33,718 bases of DNA from CAG-390 sp964579135 (GCA_964579135.1 CAZOFD010000017.1:1-33718), one strand, 5' to 3'. Shown: positions 7,264 to 15,762, counted from the stretch's first letter. Translations and numbers: made by a program. The notes: generated from the letters alone by a model not told the origin.

Positions 7264-8142
7264 TCATTTGCCGCCTTGCTTCGGCGGCAAGAGCGCAGCT
7301 CCGATAACGGTGCCGAAACTTGCTTTGTCGGGAATCAAAAAGTTAACGCCGAACGACGCTGCAAGCGAAACAAAGGTCTCCCTTATGGGGGTGAGCGACG
7401 TTAGGTTGCCTATAAGCACGATATCGCGCACGCCGAACGAACGCGCGGCGAATATCGACATCATCGCTATCGTTTCGCTGACCATATTGCAGATACCGAG
7501 CGCGATGTCGTGCCTTGTGGCAAGGTCGCTTAATTTGCCGAAGTTGGAGGCGGTGAGGTTTTCGTTAACGTTCTCGTATATTCCGTTGCCCGAGATGTCG
7601 CTTATGCGCAGGTCGACGTTTGCAAGGTCGCCGCCGTCGCAAAGCTGCTCGATGTGCTCGATTGTGTCGACCCCGAGCATTTTGCGAGACAGACCTACGA
7701 TCGTGCCGCCGCCGACGCCGGTGCCGCCGAGATATTCGGTCTCGATGCCGCCGCTCGTCATTTTTGCGTGGACGATTGCCGTGCCCGTGCCCATACTGAC
7801 GACGATAGCTTCTTTGAGATCGGAAAGAAAAAGCCCGCCGATGCCTATGCTGTCGAATTCCACGGCACTTTGGCAGTCGAGCCCGAAAATAGGCTCTTTG
7901 ACAAAGCGCGCTCCCGCACCCGTCATCATAATGCGGTCGATGCCGTCAAGCGAAAGCTCGTTTTCGAGCGTGAATTTTCCGAACGCGCCGTAAACGGACG
8001 TCACGGGGTCGGTGGCGCGCACGAACATAGGTTGGATAAGTTTGCCGCCGGGGGCAAAGCCTGCGATCTTGGTGGTCGTTCCGCCGACGTCGATGCCGAT
8101 AACGGTTGCGTCTTTTTCGGGTTTTATAACGAAATTTGACAT
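7264..8142 (-). CDS. coaW: Type II pantothenate kinase
   Basis: The 292-residue product phosphorylates pantothenate, the first step of coenzyme A synthesis, and is of the ASKHA-fold type II class found in staphylococci, some Firmicutes and eukaryotes. It has the phosphate-1 motif GIDVGGTTTK near residue 15, MTGAGARFV, VVSMGTGTAIV, and the Gly-rich GGTGVGGGTIVGLS. The start at 8142 (ATGTCAAATTTC) is chosen because an AAGGATC-type RBS lies just upstream and the conserved domain begins a few residues in; longer upstream in-frame extensions run through the promoter. It is transcribed divergently from rqcH. Confidence 0.92.
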   Translation of the reverse strand: MSNFVIKPEKDATVIGIDVGGTTTKIAGFAPGGKLIQPMFVRATDPVTSVYGAFGKFTLENELSLDGIDRIMMTGAGARFVKEPIFGLDCQSAVEFDSIGIGGLFLSDLKEAIVVSMGTGTAIVHAKMTSGGIETEYLGGTGVGGGTIVGLSRKMLGVDTIEHIEQLCDGGDLANVDLRISDISGNGIYENVNENLTASNFGKLSDLATRHDIALGICNMVSETIAMMSIFAARSFGVRDIVLIGNLTSLTPIRETFVSLAASFGVNFLIPDKASFGTVIGAALLPPKQGGK

Positions 8143-8230
8143 ATTTGATCCTTGATGGAGCGGCTGTGCCGATCCGTATTCGAGTATTTTGGCTTTTGTT
8201 CGGTTTTGCGATAAAAGTACCGACGCGTAC

Positions 8231-8259
8231 ATTATATCATCATATTGAAAAAAAATCAA
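8231..8259 (-). promoter_or_regulatory. Sigma-A promoter of coaW, interleaved with the rqcH promoter
   Basis: On the minus strand TTGATT (8259-8254), 17 nt, TATAAT (8236-8231). Its -35 box lies in the spacer of the rqcH promoter and the rqcH -35 lies in its spacer, so one polymerase should exclude the other. Confidence 0.8.
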
Positions 8260-8273
8260 CTCTATGATATAAT
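8245..8273 (+). promoter_or_regulatory. Sigma-A promoter of rqcH, interleaved with the coaW promoter
   Basis: TTGAAA (8245-8250), 17 nt, TATAAT (8268-8273). Together with the opposing promoter this forms a near-symmetric element with ATTATATCAT (8231-8240) mirrored by ATGATATAAT (8264-8273). Confidence 0.8.
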
Positions 8274-8382
8274 TAATGGAAAACCGACGCGGCGTGTCGG
8301 GAGTGTGCTTGCGTACGCAGAACGCCGCTGCGGCAAATTTTTTGGCGAAAGGTCGGCGAGAGTTGCCGACGGGGAGCATATA

Positions 8383-10170
8383 ATGGCTTTTGATGCGGGG
8401 ATGCTTGCGGCAGTCGTTGCCGAGGTTGGCGCGTGGGGCGTCGGCGCAAGGGTGGAGAAGGTGTATCAGCCTCGAGGGGACGAGATCGTTTTGGCTTTGC
8501 GTTCGCGTGAGGGCAGTCGACGCTTGCTTTTGAGGTGCGGAGCCTCGGACGCGAGAATCGGCTTTACGGACACCGTAAGAGACAACCCCGCGACGCCGCC
8601 TCCGCTCTGTATGCTTTTGCGCAAACACATCGGCGGTGCCGTCCTTACGGGGGTACGTCAAGACGGATTTGAGCGCGTGGCGATATTCGAGTTTGCCGCA
8701 AGGGACGAGATGGGCTTTTCGTGCACACGCGTTTTGATAGCGGAAGTGATGGGCAAAAACAGCAATCTTATCTTTACCGACGGCGAGGGGCGTATCATTT
8801 CCGCTTTGCGTATCGTGGATATAACGACGTCGCGGCTGAGGCGCGTTTTGCCGGGGATGAAATACGAGGCACCGCCGCTCCAAGACGGCAAAAAAGATCC
8901 GCGCTCGGAGAGCGGGGAGGATTTTGCACGGGAGTGCCGAGGCGCGGGCGATATGAGCGCGGCAAAATTTATCAATTCGCGTTATTACGGCATATCACCC
9001 CTTATAGCGCGGGAGATCGCGTATCGTGCCTCGGGCGACGTGGCGACGCCTGTCTCGGCGATCTCGACGGGGGCGCTTTACAGCGAGTTTCGCGCGGTGT
9101 TCGACGCGATAGAGGCGGGACGATTCGTTCCCGTATACGCCGAGGTAGCGGGGGCGGCGGAATATTCGTTTTATCCCCTCCTGCAATACGGCGAGGGCGC
9201 TTGTCACGTGGCGGACAGTTTTGCTTCGCTGCTCGACTCGTATTTTGAAAAAAAGGATCGCGCAGCCCTCGTCACTTCGCGCGCTGCCGACTTGCAGAGG
9301 GTGATATCCTCGGGGCTTGCGAGGATAGACAGAAAGCTCGCCTCTCAGGAGTCGGAGCTTGCCGAATGCGAAAAGAGCGCGGAGCTGAAGTATCGCGCCG
9401 ATCTTATCACGGCGAACATATATCGCCTGAAAAGGGGCGACGCTCGGGTGCTGCTTACCGATTACGGCAGGCAAAACGACTACGGCTCTTTCGCCTCCGT
9501 CGCACTCGAGCTCGATACGCGCCTGTCGCCGAGCGAAAATGCGCAAAAGCTCTATAAAAAATACGCCAAGCTTTGCACCGCGCGTGAAATTCTCGGCGAG
9601 CAGATGCGCATAGCGAAGAGGGATAGAGAATACCTTTTGAGCGTTTCGGATTCGCTCTCGAGGGCGGAGAATTTTGCCGATTTTGCGCAGATAAGGCAAG
9701 AACTCGAGGATGCGGGATACGTGCGCGCGGGGAAGCAAAAACAAATGCGTTCCTCAAAGTCGTTGCCGCTGCGGTATATCACAACCCACGGCTACGAGGT
9801 GCTTTGCGGAAAGAACAACGTGCAAAACGACGAGCTGACTTTTCGCCGAGCCGAGCGGTGGGAATGGTGGTTCCACGCAAAAGGCGTGCCGGGCTCCCAC
9901 GTTATACTTCGTACCGACGGAGAGGAGCCGCCGGCAGAGGATATGACCGAGGCTGCCGAGATAGCCGCGTTTAACTCGAAAGCCGACGGCGGGGATAACG
10001 TTGCGGTGGACTATACCGAGGTGCGAAACGTAAAAAAGCCTCCTGCGTCTCGCCCGGGATTCGTGACGTATGCGACGAATTATACGGCTTACGTTACTCC
10101 GCGCCCCGAAAGGATAGACGATATGCGACGAAAGGCGGAAACTTCGGCGCACGGCGGCGAAAAAAGATAA
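8383..10170 (+). CDS. rqcH: Rqc2/RqcH family ribosome quality control protein (NFACT)
   Basis: The 595-residue protein binds obstructed 50S-peptidyl-tRNA complexes and recruits alanyl-tRNA to add C-terminal Ala tails. Domains: NFACT-N (1 to about 210), a helix-hairpin/coiled-coil middle (about 330-450), and NFACT-R near residues 475-560 (RRAERWEWWFHAKGVPGSHV). At positions 97-98 it reads GFERV, with Glu-Arg where characterised RqcH proteins have Asp-Arg. The start at 8383 is preceded by GGGGAG (8371-8376). In-frame codons upstream run into the promoter and were rejected. These proteins are often labelled fibronectin-binding, an outdated name. Confidence 0.93.
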   Translation: MAFDAGMLAAVVAEVGAWGVGARVEKVYQPRGDEIVLALRSREGSRRLLLRCGASDARIGFTDTVRDNPATPPPLCMLLRKHIGGAVLTGVRQDGFERVAIFEFAARDEMGFSCTRVLIAEVMGKNSNLIFTDGEGRIISALRIVDITTSRLRRVLPGMKYEAPPLQDGKKDPRSESGEDFARECRGAGDMSAAKFINSRYYGISPLIAREIAYRASGDVATPVSAISTGALYSEFRAVFDAIEAGRFVPVYAEVAGAAEYSFYPLLQYGEGACHVADSFASLLDSYFEKKDRAALVTSRAADLQRVISSGLARIDRKLASQESELAECEKSAELKYRADLITANIYRLKRGDARVLLTDYGRQNDYGSFASVALELDTRLSPSENAQKLYKKYAKLCTAREILGEQMRIAKRDREYLLSVSDSLSRAENFADFAQIRQELEDAGYVRAGKQKQMRSSKSLPLRYITTHGYEVLCGKNNVQNDELTFRRAERWEWWFHAKGVPGSHVILRTDGEEPPAEDMTEAAEIAAFNSKADGGDNVAVDYTEVRNVKKPPASRPGFVTYATNYTAYVTPRPERIDDMRRKAETSAHGGEKR

Positions 10171-10206
10171 AATAATAAAGAAATAACGAATTTTTTTCGA
10201 AAACTA

Positions 10207-10238
10207 TTGCTTTTTGAGTCCGTTTATGATATTATAAT
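10207..10238 (+). promoter_or_regulatory. Probable rpsT promoter
   Basis: TATAAT at 10233-10238 is a good -10. The nearest -35-like boxes, TTGCTT (10207-10212) and TTGAGT (10214-10219), have poor spacing (20 and 13 nt), so only the -10 is convincing. Confidence 0.45.
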
Positions 10239-10255
10239 AGCTGTTGTAAAGTTTT

Positions 10256-10283
10256 TGCGCACTTTTCTCTCAGTCCGTGCGCA
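10256..10283 (+). promoter_or_regulatory. Hairpin in the rpsT leader
   Basis: TGCGCAC (10256-10262) and GTGCGCA (10277-10283) are exact complements with a 14-nt loop, about 17 nt before the RBS. S20 is autoregulated in E. coli, so this could be a regulatory leader, but no known S20-binding motif is recognised. Confidence 0.35.
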
Positions 10284-10318
10284 CAGCACTTGCAAATATC
10301 AGGGGGAGGTTGAGTAAA

Positions 10319-10582
10319 ATGGCAAACATTAAGTCGGCTAAAAAGAGAATTCTGGTCATCGAAAAGAAGACTTTGAAGAACAAGATGGCGAAGACCAAGC
10401 TCAAGACCATCATCAAAAAGTTCGCTCTCGCAGTCGAGTCCGGTGATAAGGCTGCAGCTTCCGCTGCATATCTTGCAGCTGTAAAGGCTGTCGATCAAGC
10501 CGCAGCGCACGGTATCATTCACAAGAATGCCGCTGCTCGCAAAAAGAGCCAATTCACCAAGGCTCTCAACGCGATGGCGTGA
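10319..10582 (+). CDS. rpsT: 30S ribosomal protein S20
   Basis: The 87-residue, Lys/Ala-rich, all-helical protein starts MANIKSAKKRILVIEKKT and contains HKNAAARKKSQFTKAL, diagnostic of S20, a primary 16S rRNA-binding protein of the 30S subunit. The ATG at 10319 follows AGGGGGAGG (10301-10309). A GTG-led extension upstream is rejected because it overlaps the leader hairpin and lacks an RBS. A strong terminator follows, so it is monocistronic. Confidence 0.97.
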   Translation: MANIKSAKKRILVIEKKTLKNKMAKTKLKTIIKKFALAVESGDKAAASAAYLAAVKAVDQAAAHGIIHKNAAARKKSQFTKALNAMA

Positions 10583-10611
10583 CCGCTCGATAAATTGAGA
10601 TAATATGCTCG

Positions 10612-10647
10612 AAAAGGGAACGCAAGTCGTGCTTGCGCCCTTTTTTC
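10612..10647 (+). terminator. rpsT terminator
   Basis: AAAAGGGAACGCAAG (10612-10626) pairs across loop TCGTG with CTTGCGCCCTTTT, with a small bulge, ending in TTTTTTCTT (10641-10649). It lies 29 nt after the S20 stop. Confidence 0.85.
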
Positions 10648-10755
10648 TTATTTTTTGTTTTTGCACAGCCGAAAGTCGCGGCTGCGCGGAGCGATGCGCT
10701 TGCGTATTTCGGTGATACGTGCGCCGCGTCGCCAAAGCGCGTATCGGAGGGGAAT

Positions 10756-12117
10756 ATGCTTGAGTTTAAAGAAGAAAATATAAAATATCTTGCCTGCACG
10801 TTGCCGAGCGAGATAGCGCATTTCAGAGATATCGGTGATTTCGATGGGGAGCTTCGCGCGATTGCCAAGTTGCGCGAGCGCAAAATCCCCGAGTTTTTGC
10901 GCTTGCGATTGCTTATCGAGGAGGCAATTGCGAACGAGATGCGGCGCGACTATAAGATGAGTTTCGATGAGCTTTTGGTCGGCGTGCGCAAAAAATACCC
11001 GTTTTGTACTCCGCAGATGTTGACGGAGATCGTCGAGCGCGGTCACGCGGATTATATATATCGCGGAACGGAGCGATTTTTCCAAAATTCCGCGGTATCG
11101 AACGTGTGCAACGAGGAGGTGCGCTTTTTCTCCGGGGTGATCTCCGGCAGGGAGCCTGCGCCCGTTTATAACGAATTGCGCCGCGAACATCGCCGTATTA
11201 TGCTCGAAAAGGGCTACCACGCCGTCAGATACCGTATACGCGAGGAGCTCGCGCCCGATATTGTCGAGCGCGACGGACGCAGGATCCGCGTGCACTTGCC
11301 CTATCCCGCGATAACGCCCGAACAAACGGATATCGTTCTACATTCTTCCTCGCACCCCGTGCGCATATCCGACGCGTCGCAGAGAACGGCGTTTATCGAA
11401 TGTGAGGATAAGCACGGAGCCGTTTATTCGGTCGATTTTTCGTACACTGTCAGAATGCCGTACGTTTCCCTCGACCCCGCGGCGGTATCTGCCGAGCAGC
11501 CCTCGTTTTATCTTGGCGAGCAGTACCCGCACGTTGTTTTTACCCCCGCGATAAGGGCGGCGGCACGCGAACTCAAGGGCAATGAAACGAATCCTTTGAT
11601 ACTGGCTCGTCGCGCTTACGATTTCGTGACCGAAAACGTGACGTATTCTTATATGCGTACGTATCTTGCGATCGAAAACATTCCCGAATTCGCGCTTTTG
11701 AACGGTCGCGGCGACTGCGGCGTTATGTCGCTCTTGTTTATAACGCTTTGCCGCGCTATGGGTGTTAGCGCAAGGTGGCAGTCGGGCAGTCACGTCCGTC
11801 CGAACGCGATAGGCAGCCACGATTGGGCGCAGTTTTACGTCGCGCCGTACGGCTGGTTGTACGCAGACCCGTCGTTTGGCGGAGGAGCGCGGGAGATGGG
11901 CGACGACGAGATGTGGAACCACTATTTCGGCAATCTCGATTGCCTGCGCGAGATCAACAACACCGAATTTCAAACGCCTTTCGATCCGCCGAAAAAGTTT
12001 ATGAGGGACGATCCTTACGACAACCAGCGCGGCGAAGCGGAATATGAGGATTACGGTCTCGATTACAACGAGCTCGATTGCCGTCGCTTTGTCGTTGAGG
12101 CGAAAAACGTCGATTAA
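10756..12117 (+). CDS. Transglutaminase-like cysteine protease-fold protein, cytoplasmic, function unknown
   Basis: The 453-residue protein carries a transglutaminase-like domain in its C-terminal half, with the complete triad Cys321 (NGRGDCG), His355 (GSHDWAQFY) and Asp371 (YADPSFG). The N-terminal about 240 residues are charged, partly helical, then beta-rich, and I do not recognise them. There is no signal peptide or membrane segment, unlike many bacterial relatives that act on the envelope. The ATG at 10756 follows GGAGGGG (10747-10753). An upstream in-frame extension passes through the rpsT terminator and is rejected. No convincing promoter is visible. Cross-linking, amidase or protease activity are all possible. 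Confidence 0.8.
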   Translation: MLEFKEENIKYLACTLPSEIAHFRDIGDFDGELRAIAKLRERKIPEFLRLRLLIEEAIANEMRRDYKMSFDELLVGVRKKYPFCTPQMLTEIVERGHADYIYRGTERFFQNSAVSNVCNEEVRFFSGVISGREPAPVYNELRREHRRIMLEKGYHAVRYRIREELAPDIVERDGRRIRVHLPYPAITPEQTDIVLHSSSHPVRISDASQRTAFIECEDKHGAVYSVDFSYTVRMPYVSLDPAAVSAEQPSFYLGEQYPHVVFTPAIRAAARELKGNETNPLILARRAYDFVTENVTYSYMRTYLAIENIPEFALLNGRGDCGVMSLLFITLCRAMGVSARWQSGSHVRPNAIGSHDWAQFYVAPYGWLYADPSFGGGAREMGDDEMWNHYFGNLDCLREINNTEFQTPFDPPKKFMRDDPYDNQRGEAEYEDYGLDYNELDCRRFVVEAKNVD

Positions 12118-12182
12118 CGCGAAAAAACGTCGTCGAGCGCCGTGCGGTTTGTGCGGATATCCGCGTATTTTGCCACGCAAAG

Positions 12183-12211
12183 TTGACAAGATCGAGTAAA
12201 TATTGTATAAT
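12183..12211 (+). promoter_or_regulatory. Sigma-A promoter of the marR-fakB-fakA operon
   Basis: A perfect TTGACA (12183-12188), 17 nt, TATAAT (12206-12211). It sits 27 nt before the MarR start codon. No other promoter is seen before fakB or fakA. Confidence 0.85.
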
Positions 12212-12213
12212 AT
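12200..12213. promoter_or_regulatory. Candidate MarR operator overlapping the -10 box
   Basis: ATATTGTATAATAT is a 14-bp imperfect palindrome (12 of 14 positions symmetric) covering the -10 element. AT-rich palindromes over the promoter are typical sites for MarR autorepression. The assignment is by position and symmetry only. Confidence 0.35.
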
Positions 12214-12238
12214 AAACATTATCGGCGCGGAGGCAGAG

Positions 12239-12697
12239 ATGGGCGTGTACAACAGATTCGAAAGATTTTCTTTCGCGATGCTTTCCATTTATCGCAATTG
12301 GCACAAACTTATGTCGTGCGAGATGAAAAAGCGAGGTCTGCGCGGAAATTGCGGGATATATCTCGTTGCGCTCTCGCACGCGCCCGGCGGACTTAGCGCC
12401 AAAGAACTTTCCGCGAATTGCGGCAGGAACAAAGCCGACGTTTCACGAGCTGTCAGCGACCTTGAAAAAAAGGGATTCGTCGAGCGAAACGTCGCGGACG
12501 CTTCGCGCTATCGCGCGAAGTTTTCGCTTACCGAAAGCGGCAAAAAAGCTGCCGAGTCGGTGGGCAAACAGGTGGACAGCGCGGTGGAGATAGCCGGTGG
12601 CGACATATCTCCCGCCGAACGCGAGATATTTTACGAGCTTATCGAGTCGATCGCTTTTAAGCTCGAGAAGCTCACTTGCAACGGATTGCCGGAATAA
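12239..12697 (+). CDS. MarR-family transcriptional regulator
   Basis: The 152-residue protein has the MarR winged-helix layout: an N-terminal dimerisation helix (FERFSFAMLSIYRNW), a helix-turn-helix around LSAKELSANCGRNKADVSRA, the wing segment VERNVADASRYRAKFSLT, and a C-terminal dimerisation helix. The start at 12239 follows GGAGGCAG. A longer reading from 12203 would begin inside the -10 box. It is first in an operon with fakB (30 bp gap) and fakA, so its ligand may be a fatty acid or acyl group, as for the FabT branch of MarR. That ligand is inferred from context only. Confidence 0.88.
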   Translation: MGVYNRFERFSFAMLSIYRNWHKLMSCEMKKRGLRGNCGIYLVALSHAPGGLSAKELSANCGRNKADVSRAVSDLEKKGFVERNVADASRYRAKFSLTESGKKAAESVGKQVDSAVEIAGGDISPAEREIFYELIESIAFKLEKLTCNGLPE

Positions 12698-12727
12698 ACG
12701 AAAAAATATTTTTATAAGGAAACGGAT

Positions 12728-13588
12728 ATGGGGTATAGGATCTTTGCGGATTCGGCTTGCGATATCAAGCCCGAAATTTTGTCGGAATGGGGCGTCTCTT
12801 CGCTGAAATTGACTTTCAGATTCGAGGGCGGCGAAGAACTTTTCGAGGGGGATATGACGGAGGCGGATTTTTACGCAAAAATGCGCAACGGCGGTGTGGC
12901 AAAAACAGCCGCCATCAACTCCGAAACTTTTCGCGCGGCTTTTGCCGAAGCGCTCTCGGGCGGCGAGGACGTTTTGTATCTCGGCTTTTCTTCGGGGCTC
13001 AGCAGTACGTATAACGCAGCTCGTATCGCTTGCGACAGCTTGCGTTCGGAATATCCCGAGCGCACCTTGATCGCACTGGATACGCTGTGCGCTTCCGCGG
13101 GGTACGGCTTGCTTCTTTACCTTACGGCGCAAAAAAAGCGCGAGGGCGCAAGCCTTGCGCAGGCTGCCGAGTTTGCCGAGGCGACCAAGTTTTCCGTATG
13201 CCATTGGTTTACCGTAGAAGATCTCGTATATCTGAAGCGGGGCGGCAGGATAAGCTCGACCGCGGCGTTCGTCGGCAATATGCTTGGTATCAAACCCGTT
13301 TTGCATATGGATAACGAGGGGCACCTTGTAAGCGTTGCCAAAGTCAGGGGTAGGAGGACTTCTGTCGAGGCTTTGGCTGACAAGTACGGCGAACTTGCCG
13401 TAGACCCGAGCGGCGGCACGGTCTTTATCAGCCACGGCGACTGCGCGGATGACGTAGAGCGGCTCAAAGCATCTTTGGAGCGCAGATATTCCGCGCACGT
13501 TATGCTTACGGCGGATATCGGTACCGTTATAGGCTCGCACTCGGGACCGGGCACGATAGCGGTGTTCTTTATCGGTAAGGAAAGATAA
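12728..13588 (+). CDS. fakB: DegV-family fatty-acid-binding protein (FakB-like)
   Basis: This 286-residue DegV protein binds a fatty acid and presents its carboxyl to the FakA kinase, yielding acyl-phosphate for phospholipid synthesis. Visible landmarks: RIFADSACDI at the N-terminus, KTAAINSETF, LGFSSGLSSTYNAA (the carboxylate-binding Ser region), and VEDLVYLKRGGRISS, the family hallmark. Length is typical. The start is preceded by ATAAGGAAA. It lies 26 bp before the DAK-domain gene, the expected partner. Acyl-chain preference cannot be told from sequence. Confidence 0.9.
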   Translation: MGYRIFADSACDIKPEILSEWGVSSLKLTFRFEGGEELFEGDMTEADFYAKMRNGGVAKTAAINSETFRAAFAEALSGGEDVLYLGFSSGLSSTYNAARIACDSLRSEYPERTLIALDTLCASAGYGLLLYLTAQKKREGASLAQAAEFAEATKFSVCHWFTVEDLVYLKRGGRISSTAAFVGNMLGIKPVLHMDNEGHLVSVAKVRGRRTSVEALADKYGELAVDPSGGTVFISHGDCADDVERLKASLERRYSAHVMLTADIGTVIGSHSGPGTIAVFFIGKER

Positions 13589-13614
13589 GATACGGGATTT
13601 AAGGAAGAGACGAT

Positions 13615-15393
13615 ATGTTCAAGAAAAAAGACAGATCGAGCCGCAGATCCGAAAAAAAGAGCGATTCGAAGTCGCTGGGCGGATTGCAGTTCGCGAAAAT
13701 GGCGCTCGGCGGCGCCGCGCGTTTGCGCTCCAAATCCGACAAGGTCAACAAACTCAACGTTTTTCCCGTGCCCGACGGCGACACGGGGGACAATATGCGA
13801 ATGACGATAGAGAGCGGCATCGCCGCGCTTGAAAATATTGATTCCGACGATCTTTCCAACGTTATGAAAACGCTGTCCCACGGGATGCTCCTCGGAGCGA
13901 GGGGCAACTCGGGCGTTATTTTGTCGCAGTTTTTCGCCGGTATAGCCGACGGGCTCGACAACGCGGAGCAAGCCGACGTGGCAACGCTCGGTCGCGCGTT
14001 CGAACTCGGTGTGCGCCGTGCGTACGATTCGGTGGTTACGCCGACGGAGGGCACGATACTTACCGTTGCCCGCGAGAGCGTGGAATACGCCGTGCAAAAC
14101 ATAAACGACCTGACGACCGTTCGCGGCTTTTTCGCCGATCTCGTCAAGGAGATGAAAGCGTCGCTCGATCGCACGCCGGAGATACTTGCGGTGCTGAAAG
14201 AGGCGGGCGTTGTCGACAGCGGCGGCGCGGGACTATATTACATAATCGACGGCTTTAACAGGGTCTTGAACGGCGAGGAGATCGCCTCGACGCAGCCCCC
14301 CGACGAGCGCGAGCGCGCCGCGCAGCAGGTTGCGACTACGTCTTTCGGCGCCGACAGCGAGATGAAATACGGCTATTGCACCGAACTTTTGCTGCAGCTT
14401 CAAAACCGTAAGACGGACGTTGAAAATTTCGACGCGGAAACGATCAAAGCTTTTGCTTCGTCCGTAGGAGATTCGGTAGTCGCTTTTAAAACGGGGTCGG
14501 TTGTCAAACTTCACGTGCACACCTTTACCCCCGAGCGCGTTCTCGAATACTGCCGCGGATACGGCGAGTTTTTGACGGTAAAGATCGAGAATATGTCCTT
14601 GCAGCATACCTCGCTTGAGAACGGTGCGGCAAACGGCGACGCACAAGGGCAAGATGCTGCGAATCCCGCGGAAGACGCAAACGGCGCGAGCGCTTCCGAC
14701 AAAGGCGCCGAGCCGCGCGGGGAAAAGAAGAAGTACGGTGTTGTTGCGGTTTGCAACGGCGACGGAATAGAGGCGCTTTTCACCGACCTCGGATGCGACG
14801 TGTGCGTTGCGGGTGGGCAAACGCAAAATCCGTCAACAAGCGATTTTTTGCAGGCGTTCGATAAGGTCAACGCCGAAAATATCTTCGTTTTTCCCAACAA
14901 CGGCAATATTATAATGGCGGCGCAACAGGCAGCCGAGCTTTATTCGGGTGCGGTCGTTCGCGTTGTGCCGAGCAAAAACGTAGGTACGGGTTACGTCGCG
15001 CTCTCGAGCATAGATCGCGAGGCGAAAAGCCCCGACGATATTATGTCTGCTGTCGGCGCAGCGATGGCGGGCGTCGAAACAGGTTACGTTTCGCCTGCGA
15101 TAAGAGAGGCGGACATTAACGGCTTGCACATCGAAAACGGCGGCGCTATCGGAATCGTAGGCAAGGAGATCGTGGTTTCGGAGCACGACAAAATGCAGGC
15201 GGCTAAGGGGCTCGTTCGCAAAATGCTCGCCGGCGGTGACAAATTTATGCTGACGGTCTTTTGCGGCAAGGGGGCAACGGACGAGGAACGCGACGAACTG
15301 CAGAGGTCGTTGCGCGACGAATTTGCCGACGTAGAGGCGTATTTCGCCAACGGCGGACAAGACATATATCCCTTTATCTTTGTCGCCGAATAA
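13615..15393 (+). CDS. fakA: Fatty acid kinase FakA-like (DAK/YloV domain)
   Basis: The 592-residue protein is the ATP-dependent kinase partner of FakB. After a basic Ser/Lys/Arg-rich N-terminus (1-20), the DhaL-like nucleotide domain contains FPVPDGDTGDNM (Asp54, 56, 59 as Mg-ATP ligands) and LLGARGNSGVILSQ. A middle domain (about 245-335) includes KLHVHT. An Ala/Asp/Gly-rich linker (about 338-375) then leads to a C-terminal DegV-like domain with FPNNGNIIMAA and GTGYVAL. At 592 residues it is slightly longer than typical (about 550), mainly because of this linker and the N-terminal tail. It is last in the marR-fakB-fakA operon. Confidence 0.92.
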   Translation: MFKKKDRSSRRSEKKSDSKSLGGLQFAKMALGGAARLRSKSDKVNKLNVFPVPDGDTGDNMRMTIESGIAALENIDSDDLSNVMKTLSHGMLLGARGNSGVILSQFFAGIADGLDNAEQADVATLGRAFELGVRRAYDSVVTPTEGTILTVARESVEYAVQNINDLTTVRGFFADLVKEMKASLDRTPEILAVLKEAGVVDSGGAGLYYIIDGFNRVLNGEEIASTQPPDERERAAQQVATTSFGADSEMKYGYCTELLLQLQNRKTDVENFDAETIKAFASSVGDSVVAFKTGSVVKLHVHTFTPERVLEYCRGYGEFLTVKIENMSLQHTSLENGAANGDAQGQDAANPAEDANGASASDKGAEPRGEKKKYGVVAVCNGDGIEALFTDLGCDVCVAGGQTQNPSTSDFLQAFDKVNAENIFVFPNNGNIIMAAQQAAELYSGAVVRVVPSKNVGTGYVALSSIDREAKSPDDIMSAVGAAMAGVETGYVSPAIREADINGLHIENGGAIGIVGKEIVVSEHDKMQAAKGLVRKMLAGGDKFMLTVFCGKGATDEERDELQRSLRDEFADVEAYFANGGQDIYPFIFVAE

Positions 15394-15762
15394 AGCCCGC
15401 AAGCATATTATGCGGCGCAAAAACGACAAAAAGGACAAAAAGACAAATATCCGTTTGCGACGTAATAAAAATGAGATAATATCCTTGTAAGGAAAATGCA
15501 CGTCGGGGCAACCCGTTTCGGCACTTGTCTCGGGATAACGGTTGCGAAAATCCCTCTTTCAAGATAGCTTGAAAGAGGGATTTCGTGTGAAGAACCTGCC
15601 TTTTTGATCGCTTTTGCGGCGAAAACGATTGCTTTCGCGAAAATTTGACGCGACCGCCTTGCGCTGCGCGAGATCTTTTTGCAATCGGAGCGTCTGCTCG
15701 CGGCGGGTCGGGCGCGGCGGTTATTTGCCGCCGCTTAGCGTAAAAATCTTTTGATTAGGGTA
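15394..15762. other. Intergenic stretch between fakA and tRNA-Pro
   Basis: This stretch holds the hairpin at 15551-15580 and a second GC hairpin GCGGCGG-TTATTTG-CCGCCGC (15714-15734) without a T-tract. No reading frame with an RBS and no recognisable RNA gene was found. Confidence 0.6.
15551..15584. terminator. Terminator after fakA operon
   Basis: TCCCTCTTTCAAG (15551-15563), loop ATAG, exact 13-bp complement (15568-15580), then TTTCG. The T-tract is short and is flanked by AAAA on the other side, so it may work in both directions. Confidence 0.7.

Noticed and set aside
8245..8382. N-terminal extension of RqcH and, on the other strand, of pantothenate kinase
   Set aside because: Both extensions run through the divergent promoters. 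Internal ATGs at 8383 (plus) and 8142 (minus) have RBSs and match the family N-termini.
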